The notes under the pieces were generated by a model. That model made no database searches, had not been told where the DNA came from, and saw only the letters and a list, made by a program, of their open reading frames with translations. A program made the translations under genes and the position numbers. Below, piece after piece: positions 47,295 to 56,438 of a stretch of DNA of 64,000 nucleotides. This DNA comes from Aerococcus viridans (GTDB lineage: Bacteria > Bacillota > Bacilli > Lactobacillales > Aerococcaceae). The stretch covers positions 1,488,001 through 1,552,000 of the forward strand of contig NZ_CP014164.1 of NCBI RefSeq assembly GCF_001543285.1, written 5' to 3'. The number at the start of each line of letters is the position of its first letter. Position 1 is the stretch's first letter.

Positions 47295-48196
47295 CTCAAT
47301 AATGACCTCCAATTTTGGATTATTTTATTATATAATTTACTGCTTATAAACGTTGACAGGTAATTCAAAATGGATTCTGCGTTAAAGTCAAGTGATAAAT
47401 TTTTACGATAATATTTTCTAGCAATCTTACGCTTTTCAAAGTATCTATTCAAAGACCCTAATAATCTATTTTGATGATAAATTAGTTTATTTGTTGTCAA
47501 AATTTGATGTTGTACATTGATTTCTTTTATTTTTTCAAAAATTTTTATGTGACCTGCAATCACTTTATCATAATTATTTGAAATACTATCTGTTTGAACA
47601 TCATAATAAACCAGTTGTTCCGCAATTAAGATTCCATTGTATTTTGTTAATAATTTTAGATATAAATCCCAGTCCTGGCAACTTTCCATTTCAATATCTA
47701 CGCCGCCAACATTGATATAAGCTTCCCGAGTAACTAATAAAGTGGAAAATCCACCAAGAATATTATTTATCATAATATCATTCAATGATAAAAATTTATT
47801 TTCAGTTATGTTTCGTTTTTGTTCAAACAAACAAGTAGAAAATTTTATATCTGCTGTGGAATCATCTAATAAAGCTTTCATTTGCTTTTCAATTTTAGTT
47901 TTATAAAAAGCATCATCACTATCTAAAAATGCTAAATATTTACCCGAAGCTTTAGCAACACCTAAATTTCTAGAATAATTTGCTCCATGATTTTTTTTTG
48001 AATAAATTCCAAAAACATTCTCATACTTAATTGCCAATTGTTCAATTTCTTCTACCGATCCGTCAGTAGAACAGTCATCAACAATTATTATTTCAATATT
48101 AGGATATGTTTGACTTAAAACACTGGCAATTGCCTGCTTTATTAGCGATTTTCTATTATAGTTTGGTATGATAACACTTACTAAATCCTTATTCAT
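47291..48196 (-). CDS. Family 2 glycosyltransferase
   Basis: The GT-A landmarks are VSVIIPNYNRKSLIKQAIAS, IIIVDDCSTDGSVEEI and YLAFLDSDDAFYKTKIEKQM, followed by MESCQDWDLYLKLLTKYNG (the ED-like acceptor block). The ATG at 48196 follows GAGGGTTAAA. About 301 residues. It overlaps the next gene by 4 bases. Confidence 0.85.
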   Translation of the reverse strand: MNKDLVSVIIPNYNRKSLIKQAIASVLSQTYPNIEIIIVDDCSTDGSVEEIEQLAIKYENVFGIYSKKNHGANYSRNLGVAKASGKYLAFLDSDDAFYKTKIEKQMKALLDDSTADIKFSTCLFEQKRNITENKFLSLNDIMINNILGGFSTLLVTREAYINVGGVDIEMESCQDWDLYLKLLTKYNGILIAEQLVYYDVQTDSISNNYDKVIAGHIKIFEKIKEINVQHQILTTNKLIYHQNRLLGSLNRYFEKRKIARKYYRKNLSLDFNAESILNYLSTFISSKLYNKIIQNWRSLLR

Positions 48197-48213
48197 TTTA
48201 ACCCTCTTTTGCA

Positions 48214-49017
48214 CTATCTTTTATTCAGTTTTCTTTTATGTAGGTAATTATATAAACCATATGGTAAAAGAGCCACTAATAACGGTCTAATTGAATAAAC
48301 ATAATTCCATTTAGATAATTCTAGCTGATTTACAGCAAATAATTTAACTCTTACTTCATTTATTCGGTTTTTTATACTACGCCTTTTAAATGCTTCTTGG
48401 TCGTCTCTCATTTTGTACAATGGAACTTGAATGTTTGCTCCTTTATATCCGCTAGAATATAATTTTATCCATAGATGATAATCTTCTACTCTTAATAATT
48501 TATCATCTACTGTATATCCATCAACTTGATTATATGCCGATTTTTTTATAATTACAGGTGCATGGGCAAATGGTGAGCTTTTTACAAAGTCTGCCTTTTC
48601 AGGATATTCTTTTAAGTCACTTTGGCCCCAATCTCCTAGTTCATCAAAAAAGATCATATTGGAACTTACAAAATCAATATCTGAATGATTTTGCAAAAAA
48701 AGCAGCTGTGTTTCAAATCTATTTGGAAAAGAAATATCATCCGCATCCATTCTAGCTATTAGTTCACCTTGAGCAGCTTTTAAACATTTATTTAAAGTAT
48801 AGTTTAACCCTTGGTTTTTTTCATTAAAAAGCAGTTTTACTTTATGACTATTACTTTTCTCTATTTTTTTTAATATTTCTAATGTGTTATCAGTGGAGCC
48901 ATCATCGCAAATAACTACTTCAAAATCTTGAAAAGTTTGGTTCCACAGGGAATCTAGTGCTTCCGTTATTGTATTTTCACAATTAAAAGCCCCCATAATA
49001 ACTGAAATTTTAACCAT
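48214..49017 (-). CDS. Family 2 glycosyltransferase
   Basis: A short GT-A protein of about 267 residues: ISVIMGAFNCENTITEALDS, VVICDDGSTDNTLEIL and LIARMDADDISFPNRFETQ, with the ARMDADD metal motif. The later block LLRVEDYHLWIKLYSSGYKG matches the acceptor region. ATG at 49017 follows AGGAGAG. It precedes the next GT2 by 17 bases. Confidence 0.85.
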   Translation of the reverse strand: MVKISVIMGAFNCENTITEALDSLWNQTFQDFEVVICDDGSTDNTLEILKKIEKSNSHKVKLLFNEKNQGLNYTLNKCLKAAQGELIARMDADDISFPNRFETQLLFLQNHSDIDFVSSNMIFFDELGDWGQSDLKEYPEKADFVKSSPFAHAPVIIKKSAYNQVDGYTVDDKLLRVEDYHLWIKLYSSGYKGANIQVPLYKMRDDQEAFKRRSIKNRINEVRVKLFAVNQLELSKWNYVYSIRPLLVALLPYGLYNYLHKRKLNKR

Positions 49018-49857
49018 CTGGTATAACTCTCCTATCAACTATAATTTGAGACTTATCTTTTATACTCAGAACAATTCTGAATATATTTCATACATTTCTT
49101 TATTTACTAACTCGCTTGAATATTTTTCGGCAATTCTTTGATTATTTTTTGATATTTTTTTTAATTGTTTATTTTCTAAATTTAGTAGATTATTAATTTG
49201 CTTTGCAATTATTTCATAATCACCTGGATCATCAACCGTGAACCCTGTCTCCCCATTGTTCGTATAGTCTTTAATTCCTCCAATATTTGAGCTAATCAAT
49301 GGTAGCCCTGCAGCCATTGCTTCCAAGCCTGCCAAACCCAAACCCTCTCTTTTGGAAAGAAACAGAGAAAAGTCTGAACCAGATAGGTACTCCTCTATAT
49401 TATGTGTATAGCCAATAAAGTGGACATTATTCTCTAATTTATACTCACTAACTTTAGTTCGTAAGTAACTTTCCTGAGTACCTATACCGCATATTACATA
49501 ATGCAGCGCATCATCTTGCATAATATTTAGTGCCTCGATACCTGCAATATGGTTCTTATTATTATTAAGTTCACCTACAGAAATCATTATTTTACTATCT
49601 GCTGAAATCTTTAATTTTTCTCTAAGTCTTTCTTTATTGTTTTTATTCAAAGATGCTTGGATTTTGTTAAAATCAATTCCTACTTATAGTGGACCCAAAA
49701 AGTTAGACTAAATTTTATGAGAGTTGACCGATTGGTCAGCTCTTTTTAATACATGCAATTTGGCTTAATTCCTGTTGTCGACAATACTTCTCATAAATTT
49801 CAATCTGTCAAGAGTAGTAGCGGAGCGACTCTTGATAGATTGAAACTTTATGTGAAA

Positions 49858-50703
49858 CTATGAAAAGACAATGGAATTAGTATATTGGCTGCGATACTGG
49901 ACGGGGCTTAGCCATCCTAGTTTCTCTTTAATTCGTTCTTTATTATAATAGTTAATATAGTTGGTAATTGATTCAGCCAATTCTTCAAAACTATGATAAG
50001 TTTGACCATAATACATTTCTTGTTTGAGTATACTAAAGAAATTTTCCATTGGTGAATTGTCATAACAATTCCCTTTTCTAGACATACTTTGGAAGATATC
50101 ATTATCTTTTAAAGTTTTTGAATACCGTTTCATTTGATAAGCCCAGCCTTGGTCTGAATGAAAAGTTCTTCTGAATATGCAATCATTTGTACGTTCTATA
50201 GCTACCTTCAAAGCTTCCATCATACTTTCACCGTTAGGCCGTTTTGTTATTTGAAAACTGATGATTTCGCTATTGAATAAATCCATATAAGGATCTAAAT
50301 AAAGTCTGCCTGTCTGAGTATTGCCTAACTGGTCCGTATAATAGTATTTGAATTCAGTTGTATCAGTCGTAATTTTTTGATGTGGAACTGATGTGTTAAA
50401 ACGTCGTTTTAAACGATTTGATGCTACTTTCCCTACAGTTCCCTTATAAGACTTATACTTTCTGCTTTTGTGTGAGAAGGCAGTTACAAGAATGCCTAAT
50501 TCACGCATTAAGCGTAATACTTTCTTCCGATTTATATGATAACCTAATTTTTTTAACTCGGGAGTCAGTCTTTTATACCCATAATCCTTATTTTTCTCTC
50601 TTAGTTCTAGTAAAGCATCTTTGTAAACTTTATCCTTGTCTGGTCGTTTAGATTGCTTCCTAATATAGTGATAAGTTGCCTTTGGAAAGCCAGTTACTCT
50701 CAA
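49858..50703 (-). CDS. IS3-family OrfB transposase (DDE integrase domain)
   Basis: The visible frame of 281 residues begins RVTGFPKATYHYIRKQSKRP. Catalytic residues are TTDTTEFKYYYTDQLG (D), TFHSDQGWAYQMKRY (D) and DNSPMENFFSILKQEMYYG (E). The IS3 signature NYYNKERIKEKLGWLSPVQYR ends it. The true product is probably an OrfAB fusion made by -1 frameshifting near the end of orfA, so the real start of this part lies upstream of 50703. Confidence 0.9.
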   Translation of the reverse strand: MRVTGFPKATYHYIRKQSKRPDKDKVYKDALLELREKNKDYGYKRLTPELKKLGYHINRKKVLRLMRELGILVTAFSHKSRKYKSYKGTVGKVASNRLKRRFNTSVPHQKITTDTTEFKYYYTDQLGNTQTGRLYLDPYMDLFNSEIISFQITKRPNGESMMEALKVAIERTNDCIFRRTFHSDQGWAYQMKRYSKTLKDNDIFQSMSRKGNCYDNSPMENFFSILKQEMYYGQTYHSFEELAESITNYINYYNKERIKEKLGWLSPVQYRSQYTNSIVFS

Positions 50704-50756
50704 AATATCAACTAATTTGAATTTATTAATAGTATGGAGATTGTAGATTGCTTGAG

Positions 50757-51302
50757 CTATTTGTTTCTTTGTTGCTGTTTCTCTGCTTCCTGCAATCTCC
50801 CTAATTCCTTTAAAAATTCATTCTCGATTCTCAAATCACGATTTTCATTTTCAAGTTGTCTCAGACGCTCAACGTCTACATCTTCTCTAGTTATATTCTT
50901 TGGATCCTGAAATACTTTCTTATCAGCTTTCTTCCGTTTACCCATTTTCGGTGGCCTACCTCTCTGTTCTGATAAGCCATCGACACCTTTCTTGAGGATA
51001 GTAGTGCGCCAATTACAAATTAGACTAGGGTTATTCATCCCTAATGAATTGGCTACTTCTCGATAACTCATCTCTGTTGTTTCATATAATTTTACAGCAC
51101 TAAGCTTAAAATCAACAGAGTAATGAGTTTGATTCTTACTACGTTTCAGTCCTTCGATTCCAAATTGTTGATAGCTATTAACCCATCTTCTTACAATAGA
51201 ATCTTGTATATTATATTTCTTTGCTACCGCTAGGTAGCCACCATAGTTCCCCAGATAATGTTTTACAATTTCCAATTTAAATTCTAGTGAATATTTTGCC
51301 AT
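50757..51302 (-). CDS. IS3-family OrfA
   Basis: This 181-residue HTH protein has two helix-turn-helix regions (LEIVKHYLGNYGGYLAVAKK and LSAVKLYETTEMSYREVANS). A leucine-rich coiled coil near the end (RLRQLENENRDLRIENEFLK) allows multimerisation. It binds the element ends. It reads leftward just inside the hairpin tip at 51312-51348. Confidence 0.9.
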   Translation of the reverse strand: MAKYSLEFKLEIVKHYLGNYGGYLAVAKKYNIQDSIVRRWVNSYQQFGIEGLKRSKNQTHYSVDFKLSAVKLYETTEMSYREVANSLGMNNPSLICNWRTTILKKGVDGLSEQRGRPPKMGKRKKADKKVFQDPKNITREDVDVERLRQLENENRDLRIENEFLKELGRLQEAEKQQQRNK

Positions 51303-51311
51303 AAAAATAAA

Positions 51312-51348
51312 CCCCCAAAAGTTAGATTTTTGGTCTAACTTTTGGGGG
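51312..51348. repeat. Perfect 15-bp inverted repeat at the OrfA-side tip of the IS3 element
   Basis: CCCCCAAAAGTTAGA and TCTAACTTTTGGGGG flank a 7-base loop. It sits between the tip of the element and the orfA start and would terminate incoming transcription. Confidence 0.85.
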
Positions 51349-51911
51349 CCTCTACAACTCCAGGGATTTTTCTTACCTTCACTTTAAAATCTTTTCTTGC
51401 TATATTTGTATCATCCTCATTTATTGTTAACAATAAATCTGTATATTTTGCAAAATATCGCTCTATTGGATAATAGAATATCCAATTTTTTTTAGGTCCC
51501 CCTTTATAAAAGTGAAACCCATGGGCAGTATAAATGATTTTTGTCTGTGTTTTTTTAAAAACTATCCTACTTAAAACACTACCTATTGGTGAATGACAAT
51601 GTAATAAATCAAAGTTTTTCTCTTTCAACATTTTTAACTGCTTAATTACTTTTATATTTTTTTTATAAGTTCCACTACCTCTAGGAAAATCTATCTGGTA
51701 ACATTTCACGTTATTTAAAGTTAAACTTTCTTTTAGTTTTTGAGCATCATCTCTAGAAATAGTGCCAGCGTCAATAAAATTAGTTCCAACAGATACTTCA
51801 TAACCTAAGCTTTGAAGTATTAAAATATTATCCAAATTAAATTGTTCAATCATAGATGCTACTGAACTGATTATCAATGCTTGTTTTATAATTTTCACAT
51901 CCTTATATCGT

Positions 51912-52760
51912 TCATTTTTCAGTTATAAGTATTGATTCTTCTAATGTAAATTTTTGATAATTCAAATGACTTGTATTACTCAACATTTGGTCATAATATA
52001 AACTTCCAAATACTTTTTTCACTAAACTTGTATTTTTTAATAAAAAAATTAACCAATTAAATATTTTTGTGATCCAAATAGGATGATGTTGTATTTTAGC
52101 AATGGTTTCAACCAATTTACTAGTTTTTACATACTCCTTATTTTGCGGATGGAAGTACCCTTCATCATGTGAATCTATAATTAATCGAAGTAATTCCACT
52201 AAGTTACTAATAAATAACATACTTCTCCTATTTTCATAATTTGGAAAGATAGGTGTTTTTTGTGCTAGTTTAGAGAGTCTCGGGTAATTGCCTTTTGATT
52301 CTTTACCATAAATCATAGGAGGTCTAATAATGGCTACCTTAAAACTTTCATCATTCAATTTCTCAAGTCTTTGTTCAGCTTGAAGTTTACTATCACCGTA
52401 GAAATTATCTGGATCTGGTATAGTATTCTCATCAATACATTCTTTTTTAGTACCGAATACAATTATGCTGCTTAGAAAAATGAAGTGATTGACTCCATCA
52501 TTTTTTGCCTTTAGCGCAACTTCCTCTGTTAAATCTCTATTTACAGAATAGTATAAGTCTTCTAAGGATTTATCTGATGAATTGTGAGCTATTCCAGCAA
52601 CATGTAAAATTGAATCATATTGAGACCAATCGTCTGATTTCCAACGATTGTCTCTAAGTGAAATTTTATCTACTTTATAATCCTCAGGCCATTGAGCGAC
52701 CCACTCTTCAAAGGAAGTCCCAATATAACTATTTTGACCCGTAATCAAAATTCGTTTCAT
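51912..52760 (-). CDS. NAD-dependent epimerase/dehydratase, locus B copy
   Basis: A 282-residue extended SDR: ILITGQNSYIGTSFEEWV, then ILHVAGIAHNSSDKSLEDLY, FIFLSSIIVFGTKK and the YxxxK block DNFYGDSKLQAEQRL. It is paralogous to the locus A gene at 29512-30381 across its whole length. Its ATG overlaps the sugar-transferase stop by 4 bases, so they form a coupled pair. The pair probably makes and attaches the first sugar of the repeat unit. Confidence 0.85.
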   Translation of the reverse strand: MKRILITGQNSYIGTSFEEWVAQWPEDYKVDKISLRDNRWKSDDWSQYDSILHVAGIAHNSSDKSLEDLYYSVNRDLTEEVALKAKNDGVNHFIFLSSIIVFGTKKECIDENTIPDPDNFYGDSKLQAEQRLEKLNDESFKVAIIRPPMIYGKESKGNYPRLSKLAQKTPIFPNYENRRSMLFISNLVELLRLIIDSHDEGYFHPQNKEYVKTSKLVETIAKIQHHPIWITKIFNWLIFLLKNTSLVKKVFGSLYYDQMLSNTSHLNYQKFTLEESILITEK

Positions 52761-53386
52761 TTAGATTCCTCCTTTATATCTCTTCTGGCCTTTTCAATGG
52801 TTCCAGTACCACCTTCAACGACGCCTTCACTCTTGAATACACTTACCACAGTTCCAATAAAGCACTTTACATCAAATAAAAAGCTAATATTTTCTACATA
52901 GTCACCATCTAAACGCGCCTTAACAGGTATTTCCAACTCATCACGTCCATTTATTTGTGCCCAACCTGTTAAACCTGGACGCACATTATTTGCTCCATAT
53001 TTGTCGCGTTCTTCAATTAAGTCATCTTGATTCCACAAAGCTGGACGAGGACCAATAATCGCCATCTCCCCTTTTACAATGTTTATTAATTGTGGGAGTT
53101 CATCTAAGCTAGTTTTTCGTAAAAAATGGCCTGAATTAGTAATAAATGCTGCTGGATCGTTTAGCTGATGGGTCGGCATATCTGCCGGAGTATCTGTTCT
53201 CATTGAACGGAACTTGTAAATCTGGAAGAATTCCTTATTTTTCCCAACTCGTTTTTGTTTAAAGAAGACGGGACCTGGAGAATCCAATTTGATCCATAAC
53301 GCAAGTATAAGAAAAAGGGGACTTAGTATAATTAGGCCCCCTAACGATAATATAAAATCTATAAATCTTTTTAAATATTGATACAT
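52757..53386 (-). CDS. Initiating undecaprenyl-phosphate sugar-1-phosphate transferase, locus B copy
   Basis: This 209-residue monotopic/one-segment membrane enzyme has the N-terminal hydrophobic hairpin FILSLGGLIILSPLFLILAL. All catalytic blocks of the bacterial sugar transferase family are intact: KLDSPGPVFFKQKRVG, LRKTSLDELPQLINIVKGEM, IIGPRPALWNQ and PGLTGWAQINGRDELEI. It transfers a sugar-1-phosphate to the lipid carrier and starts the repeat unit. A GGGAGG site precedes the ATG. The IS1380 element ends only 42 bases upstream of the start. Confidence 0.9.
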   Translation of the reverse strand: MYQYLKRFIDFILSLGGLIILSPLFLILALWIKLDSPGPVFFKQKRVGKNKEFFQIYKFRSMRTDTPADMPTHQLNDPAAFITNSGHFLRKTSLDELPQLINIVKGEMAIIGPRPALWNQDDLIEERDKYGANNVRPGLTGWAQINGRDELEIPVKARLDGDYVENISFLFDVKCFIGTVVSVFKSEGVVEGGTGTIEKARRDIKEESK

Positions 53387-53428
53387 AATAGAATCCTCCC
53401 AAAATTCTGAAACTTATACTAATGTATA

Positions 53429-55104
53429 CCTGAATAATTCATAGCTCTAAATTTAAGCTATTTTTTTGAACAAAGTGCCTATATTTAAATTAGGCAGATA
53501 CATTCTTCCAAAATAATGTGTTTTCGAACAGGATATATACGGAAGAAGGCTGTAATAAAAATTATTTGTCTATTTAAGGGCAGACTGACCCCTTGGAAAA
53601 ATAGGTTAAAAATTTTTACGATAACTAGCCTAAATCCATTGCCTAGATCGCCGTAGGCGTTCAAAAACCTTATAAAATTCAGTTTGATACACATGATAAC
53701 TCGACAGTTTGAGATAGACTTGTCTACCTGTTTTAACGAGTTTTCCGGCAACTTTAAGCAATGTCAATCGTATAGAATGAATCGTCATCCCCCGATTGAC
53801 TTGTTCAAATCCAATGGTCTTTAAAAAATTGACGAGGTTGTAAGCCAGGACACTGATCATCATTCTGACATGATTTTCCAGGAAACGCGGACTATCTGTT
53901 TTGTCAAAATAAAAGCCTGATTTCGCTTCTTTGATGAAATTTTCCATTGTTCCACGCTTGCCGTAAAGAGAGAATATGACTTCAGGCGAGACATTATCGG
54001 ATAGATTCGTCACAATGAATGCGTGGTGAAAAAGAAGCTCTCCTGCTTCACGGATTGATCGAATACAAACGCGACGGGGTTTTGACCAGGATTGTGCTTG
54101 ATAAGGGAGTGAAAAATACTGTATTTCTCGGTCTTCCCATTTTTTATTATCCCCATAAAGAACAGAGTGTTCAGCTAACTGACTTAACCTCCGATTGCTC
54201 TTTAATCGGATAACGTACTGGCTTTCAGTTGCTTCACAAGATTCATACACCTCTGGTGTGGCGAAGCCGCTGTCACCCCGAACCAATATCTCGGTATGAG
54301 GTAACGTGCTCTTGTAGTGGTGTAACAGCGGGTCGATAAAGGCTTTTACCCCTTTAGACGTGTACTGATTGCCTGAACGCAGTTCAGCTTTTAGGAAATC
54401 TCCGGTCAATCCGTCAAATGCAACTAATGGGTGATAGCCGTAGGTTTGATAATGGGCATTATAATCTGTTTGTTCTTGGCGTCCAAAGGTATCCGAATGT
54501 GTGGAATCGACATCAATGATTAACTCGGTGTCATTGCGAATCAAACGCGCTTTATCAATCAGCGACTGATTTAATGCTTGGAGTTGATCCATGTTCTCCT
54601 CGGTGAAACGATCTAAAAACCGAGAGATTGACGATTGTGAGGCCAACTCTTTTTTACCGAGTACAGCTTGAAAGACTGGATCCTGTCTTAATAGATTAGC
54701 TGATGAGTCTGCCGAGTACCCAGCAATTAACTGCATAATGAGTTGTTCTAATATCGCTAAGTTATCATGTGTGAAGTAAACACGTTTGTCTTTAATATGG
54801 AGCCACTGTTTAGCTACGTGTGAAAAGTCGAAGGTATTCATCACCTCTTTAACTAAGACCAAACCCGAATCACTCGATAAGCGACCACCTGTATGTGAAA
54901 TAGTCAAATTTGAATTGAATTTTACCTGGTTTTTGTGTAAGCTAGTCATGAGAAGAACTCCTTTCTTTTGGTTGGTTTCGACACCTTTACCATATCAGAA
55001 TGGGGTTCTTTTTGCATCACTTAACAGGTGAAAATGAAAAAGTAAATGAAGACTGCCGTTAGGCAGTTTCAGACGGTTTGAAGTCAAAGTATGAATTATT
55101 CAGG
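53429..55104 (-). mobile_element. IS1380-family element, complete with target duplication
   Basis: The 1,676-bp element has terminal inverted repeats CCTGAATAATTCAT (53429-53442) and ATGAATTATTCAGG (55091-55104). It is flanked by GTATA on both sides (53424-53428 and 55105-55109). It lies between a good promoter (55116-55145) and the first gene of locus B. Confidence 0.95.
53630..54949 (-). CDS. IS1380-family transposase
   Basis: A 439-residue DDE transposase of the IS4-like superfamily. The opening LTISHTGGRLSSDSGLVLVK is typical of IS1380. Catalytic blocks are ELIIDVDSTHSDTFGRQEQ (D), EILVRGDSGFATPEVYE (D) and YGKRGTMENFIKEAKSGF (E, within the Y-x-x-R-x-x-x-E-x-x-x-K signature). The frame is intact. 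It is read in the same direction as locus B, so transcripts that pass its end would enter the sugar-transferase gene. Confidence 0.95.
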   Translation of the reverse strand: MTSLHKNQVKFNSNLTISHTGGRLSSDSGLVLVKEVMNTFDFSHVAKQWLHIKDKRVYFTHDNLAILEQLIMQLIAGYSADSSANLLRQDPVFQAVLGKKELASQSSISRFLDRFTEENMDQLQALNQSLIDKARLIRNDTELIIDVDSTHSDTFGRQEQTDYNAHYQTYGYHPLVAFDGLTGDFLKAELRSGNQYTSKGVKAFIDPLLHHYKSTLPHTEILVRGDSGFATPEVYESCEATESQYVIRLKSNRRLSQLAEHSVLYGDNKKWEDREIQYFSLPYQAQSWSKPRRVCIRSIREAGELLFHHAFIVTNLSDNVSPEVIFSLYGKRGTMENFIKEAKSGFYFDKTDSPRFLENHVRMMISVLAYNLVNFLKTIGFEQVNRGMTIHSIRLTLLKVAGKLVKTGRQVYLKLSSYHVYQTEFYKVFERLRRSRQWI

Positions 55105-55115
55105 GTATATTAAGC

Positions 55116-55145
55116 ATTATAACTTTACCATAACTTTTGTGCCAA
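55116..55145 (-). promoter_or_regulatory. Probable original promoter of locus B, now reading into IS1380
   Basis: On the minus strand TTGGCA (55140-55145) and TATAAT (55116-55121) are 18 bases apart. The predicted start of transcription falls at the IS1380 target duplication. The promoter is thus cut off from the locus B leader and points into the transposase gene. Confidence 0.6.
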
Positions 55146-55340
55146 TTCACTAGATTATTGTGCTTTCAATGTATTAAAGTATCGCTACATTCATAATTTT
55201 ACAATCTTTACATTCGATAAATAATTTAGTGTGTAGTAATAGAAATTTTGTTCTCTAAGTTTTTGTACCGTATTTCCATAAAGAAAAACGCTTAGAGTTC
55301 ATTGTTAGTATTTTCATTTACTAAAAGTTTCCCATACAAA

Positions 55341-55369
55341 AAGCACTCAACATTTTGGGTTAAGTGCTT
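55341..55369 (-). terminator. Rho-independent terminator after the WxL-associated pseudogene
   Basis: AAGCACT and AGTGCTT arms with a 15-base loop are followed on the minus strand by TTTTTG. It lies 13 bases past the stop codon of the upstream minus-strand frame. Confidence 0.75.
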
Positions 55370-55381
55370 GATGGGTTTATA

Positions 55382-56083
55382 TTATTTCTTTCGTTTTCTC
55401 AGAACTATTAATAAAATAATTATGATAATCACGAGTACTACGATAATTCCAATAAAAACTTGTGGTGTGAACCATCGATTTTCTAATTCTACAGCGTCGT
55501 CAGATATTTCTGCTTGCTCGTCTGTAATAGTAAATGGTTCATCCCATGTCCACTCGTCATCATTGTTTGATGCGGTCATTTTTAGACGATACTCCCCTGG
55601 TTCTAGATATTGATTTTCCCAGTCAATGACGAAGTTTATCGTAGAGTTAGGCGCGAAATTCGTTGCTTCTAGTGTTGCTGTTTTAATCGCTTCTTGGGCG
55701 TCAGCATCATAAACTTCGGCTTCAATATCGATATTGCCAAGTATAAAAGGCTGATCATTTTGCAATTTAGTGACAACAGCTGTTTGGTAGTTTACTAATG
55801 AAGGTTCAATGCCCGTTAAGTTTAAATTTGAATTTGCTTCGTGATCTTCATCTTCCGTTACCTGTAAGCCAATAACGTATGCATACTGATTATTAATCTG
55901 CACGCTCTCTTCATTCTAGTCACTTTCATCATCGTGATTAAATATCTCCGCTTGCAACACTTCTGTATAACCAGGTTCAAGAAATAAATCAAATTACGAT
56001 ACACCAGTGTCAAACTGACTCTCAGGTAGGATAGCTTGCACAGAGTAACGTACCGAATCCTCAGTTTCTGGAGCCTCTACACT
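55382..56083 (-). pseudogene. WxL-associated surface protein (DUF916/DUF3324) pseudogene
   Basis: The C-terminal DUF3324 part (INNQYAYVIGLQVTEDEDHE to a membrane segment IGIIVVLVIIIIILLIVLRKRKK) is open for 173 residues. Upstream in the same frame a DUF916 start is visible: SVRYSVQAILPESQFDTGVS, a stop, FDLFLEPGYTEVLQAEIFN, a second stop, then NEESVQ. The signal peptide is missing, and most of the DUF916 domain appears deleted before DUF3324. The 5' end abuts the first CRISPR repeat. In intact form such proteins are membrane anchors working with WxL surface proteins. Confidence 0.75.
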
Positions 56084-56086
56084 ACC

Positions 56087-56335
56087 TAGTTGCCCTCGCT
56101 CATGCGGGGAATACCGTTTCGGGTAAATCATTTTTAGTTGTAAATAGGGATCACCCCCGCTCATGCGGAGAACACGAATCTAAGTGTAGGTATCTTGTTA
56201 GAATATTAGTATCACCCCCGCTGGTGCGGGGAATACGTTACTTTTGGTGGCGAAGGTGCAGTTACAGCAGGATCACCCCCGCTGACGCGGGGAATACTCC
56301 ATCGCTTTGCGAATTGATGATGATACGCGGGGATA
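56087..56335 (-). CRISPR. Orphan type I-E-like CRISPR remnant, four 28-bp repeats and three spacers
   Basis: Repeats at 56087-56114, 56148-56175, 56209-56236 and 56270-56297 share the core CACCCCCGCT-N-(G/T)GCGGGGAATAC on the plus strand, i.e. GTATTCCCCGC... in the usual orientation. All three spacers are 33 bp. A fifth, truncated repeat-like piece (ACGCGGGGATAC) ends near 56335. The copy at 56087 is eroded in its outer half, as terminal repeats often are, so the leader would have been at the right, where it is now missing. No cas gene is in the window. Confidence 0.85.
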
Positions 56336-56438
56336 CACTAAAAAGATCCCTTGAAATCAGCCTTTACATTTGTCCAACTTCTAAAATCCATTCATTTTAG
56401 GCCTTATACTTAATATCATAATATGCTTTAAGAAAAAA

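Larger units (their letters stand above)
49685..51356 (-). mobile_element. IS3-family (IS150-like) element inserted in a glycosyltransferase gene
   Basis: The 1,672-bp element has ends TATAGTGGACCCAAAAAGTT at the left and TGTAGAGGCCCCCAAAAGTT read inward from the right. Its target duplication is ACT (49682-49684 and 51357-51359). Both orfA and orfB are open, so it may be active. Confidence 0.9.
49066..51898 (-). pseudogene. Family 4 glycosyltransferase split by an IS3 element
   Basis: The 5' half (51898 to 51357) has the GT4 N-terminal domain: IKQALIISSVASMIEQFNLD, LLHCHSPIGSVLSRIVF and IIYTAHGFHFYKGGPKKNW. The 3' half (49681 to 49066) has the donor domain: IMISVGELNNNKNHIAGIEA, YVICGIGTQESYL and LSKREGLGLAGLEAMAAGLP. 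Removing the IS and one copy of its 3-bp duplication gives KVRKIPGVGIDF, the usual GT4 hinge, in frame. The protein resembles EpsD/CapM-type transferases. It was probably the second sugar transferase of locus B. Confidence 0.9.

Noticed and set aside
53485-53751. 88-codon minus-strand frame at the 3' end of IS1380
   Set aside because: It overlaps the transposase end in another frame and has no start signal.
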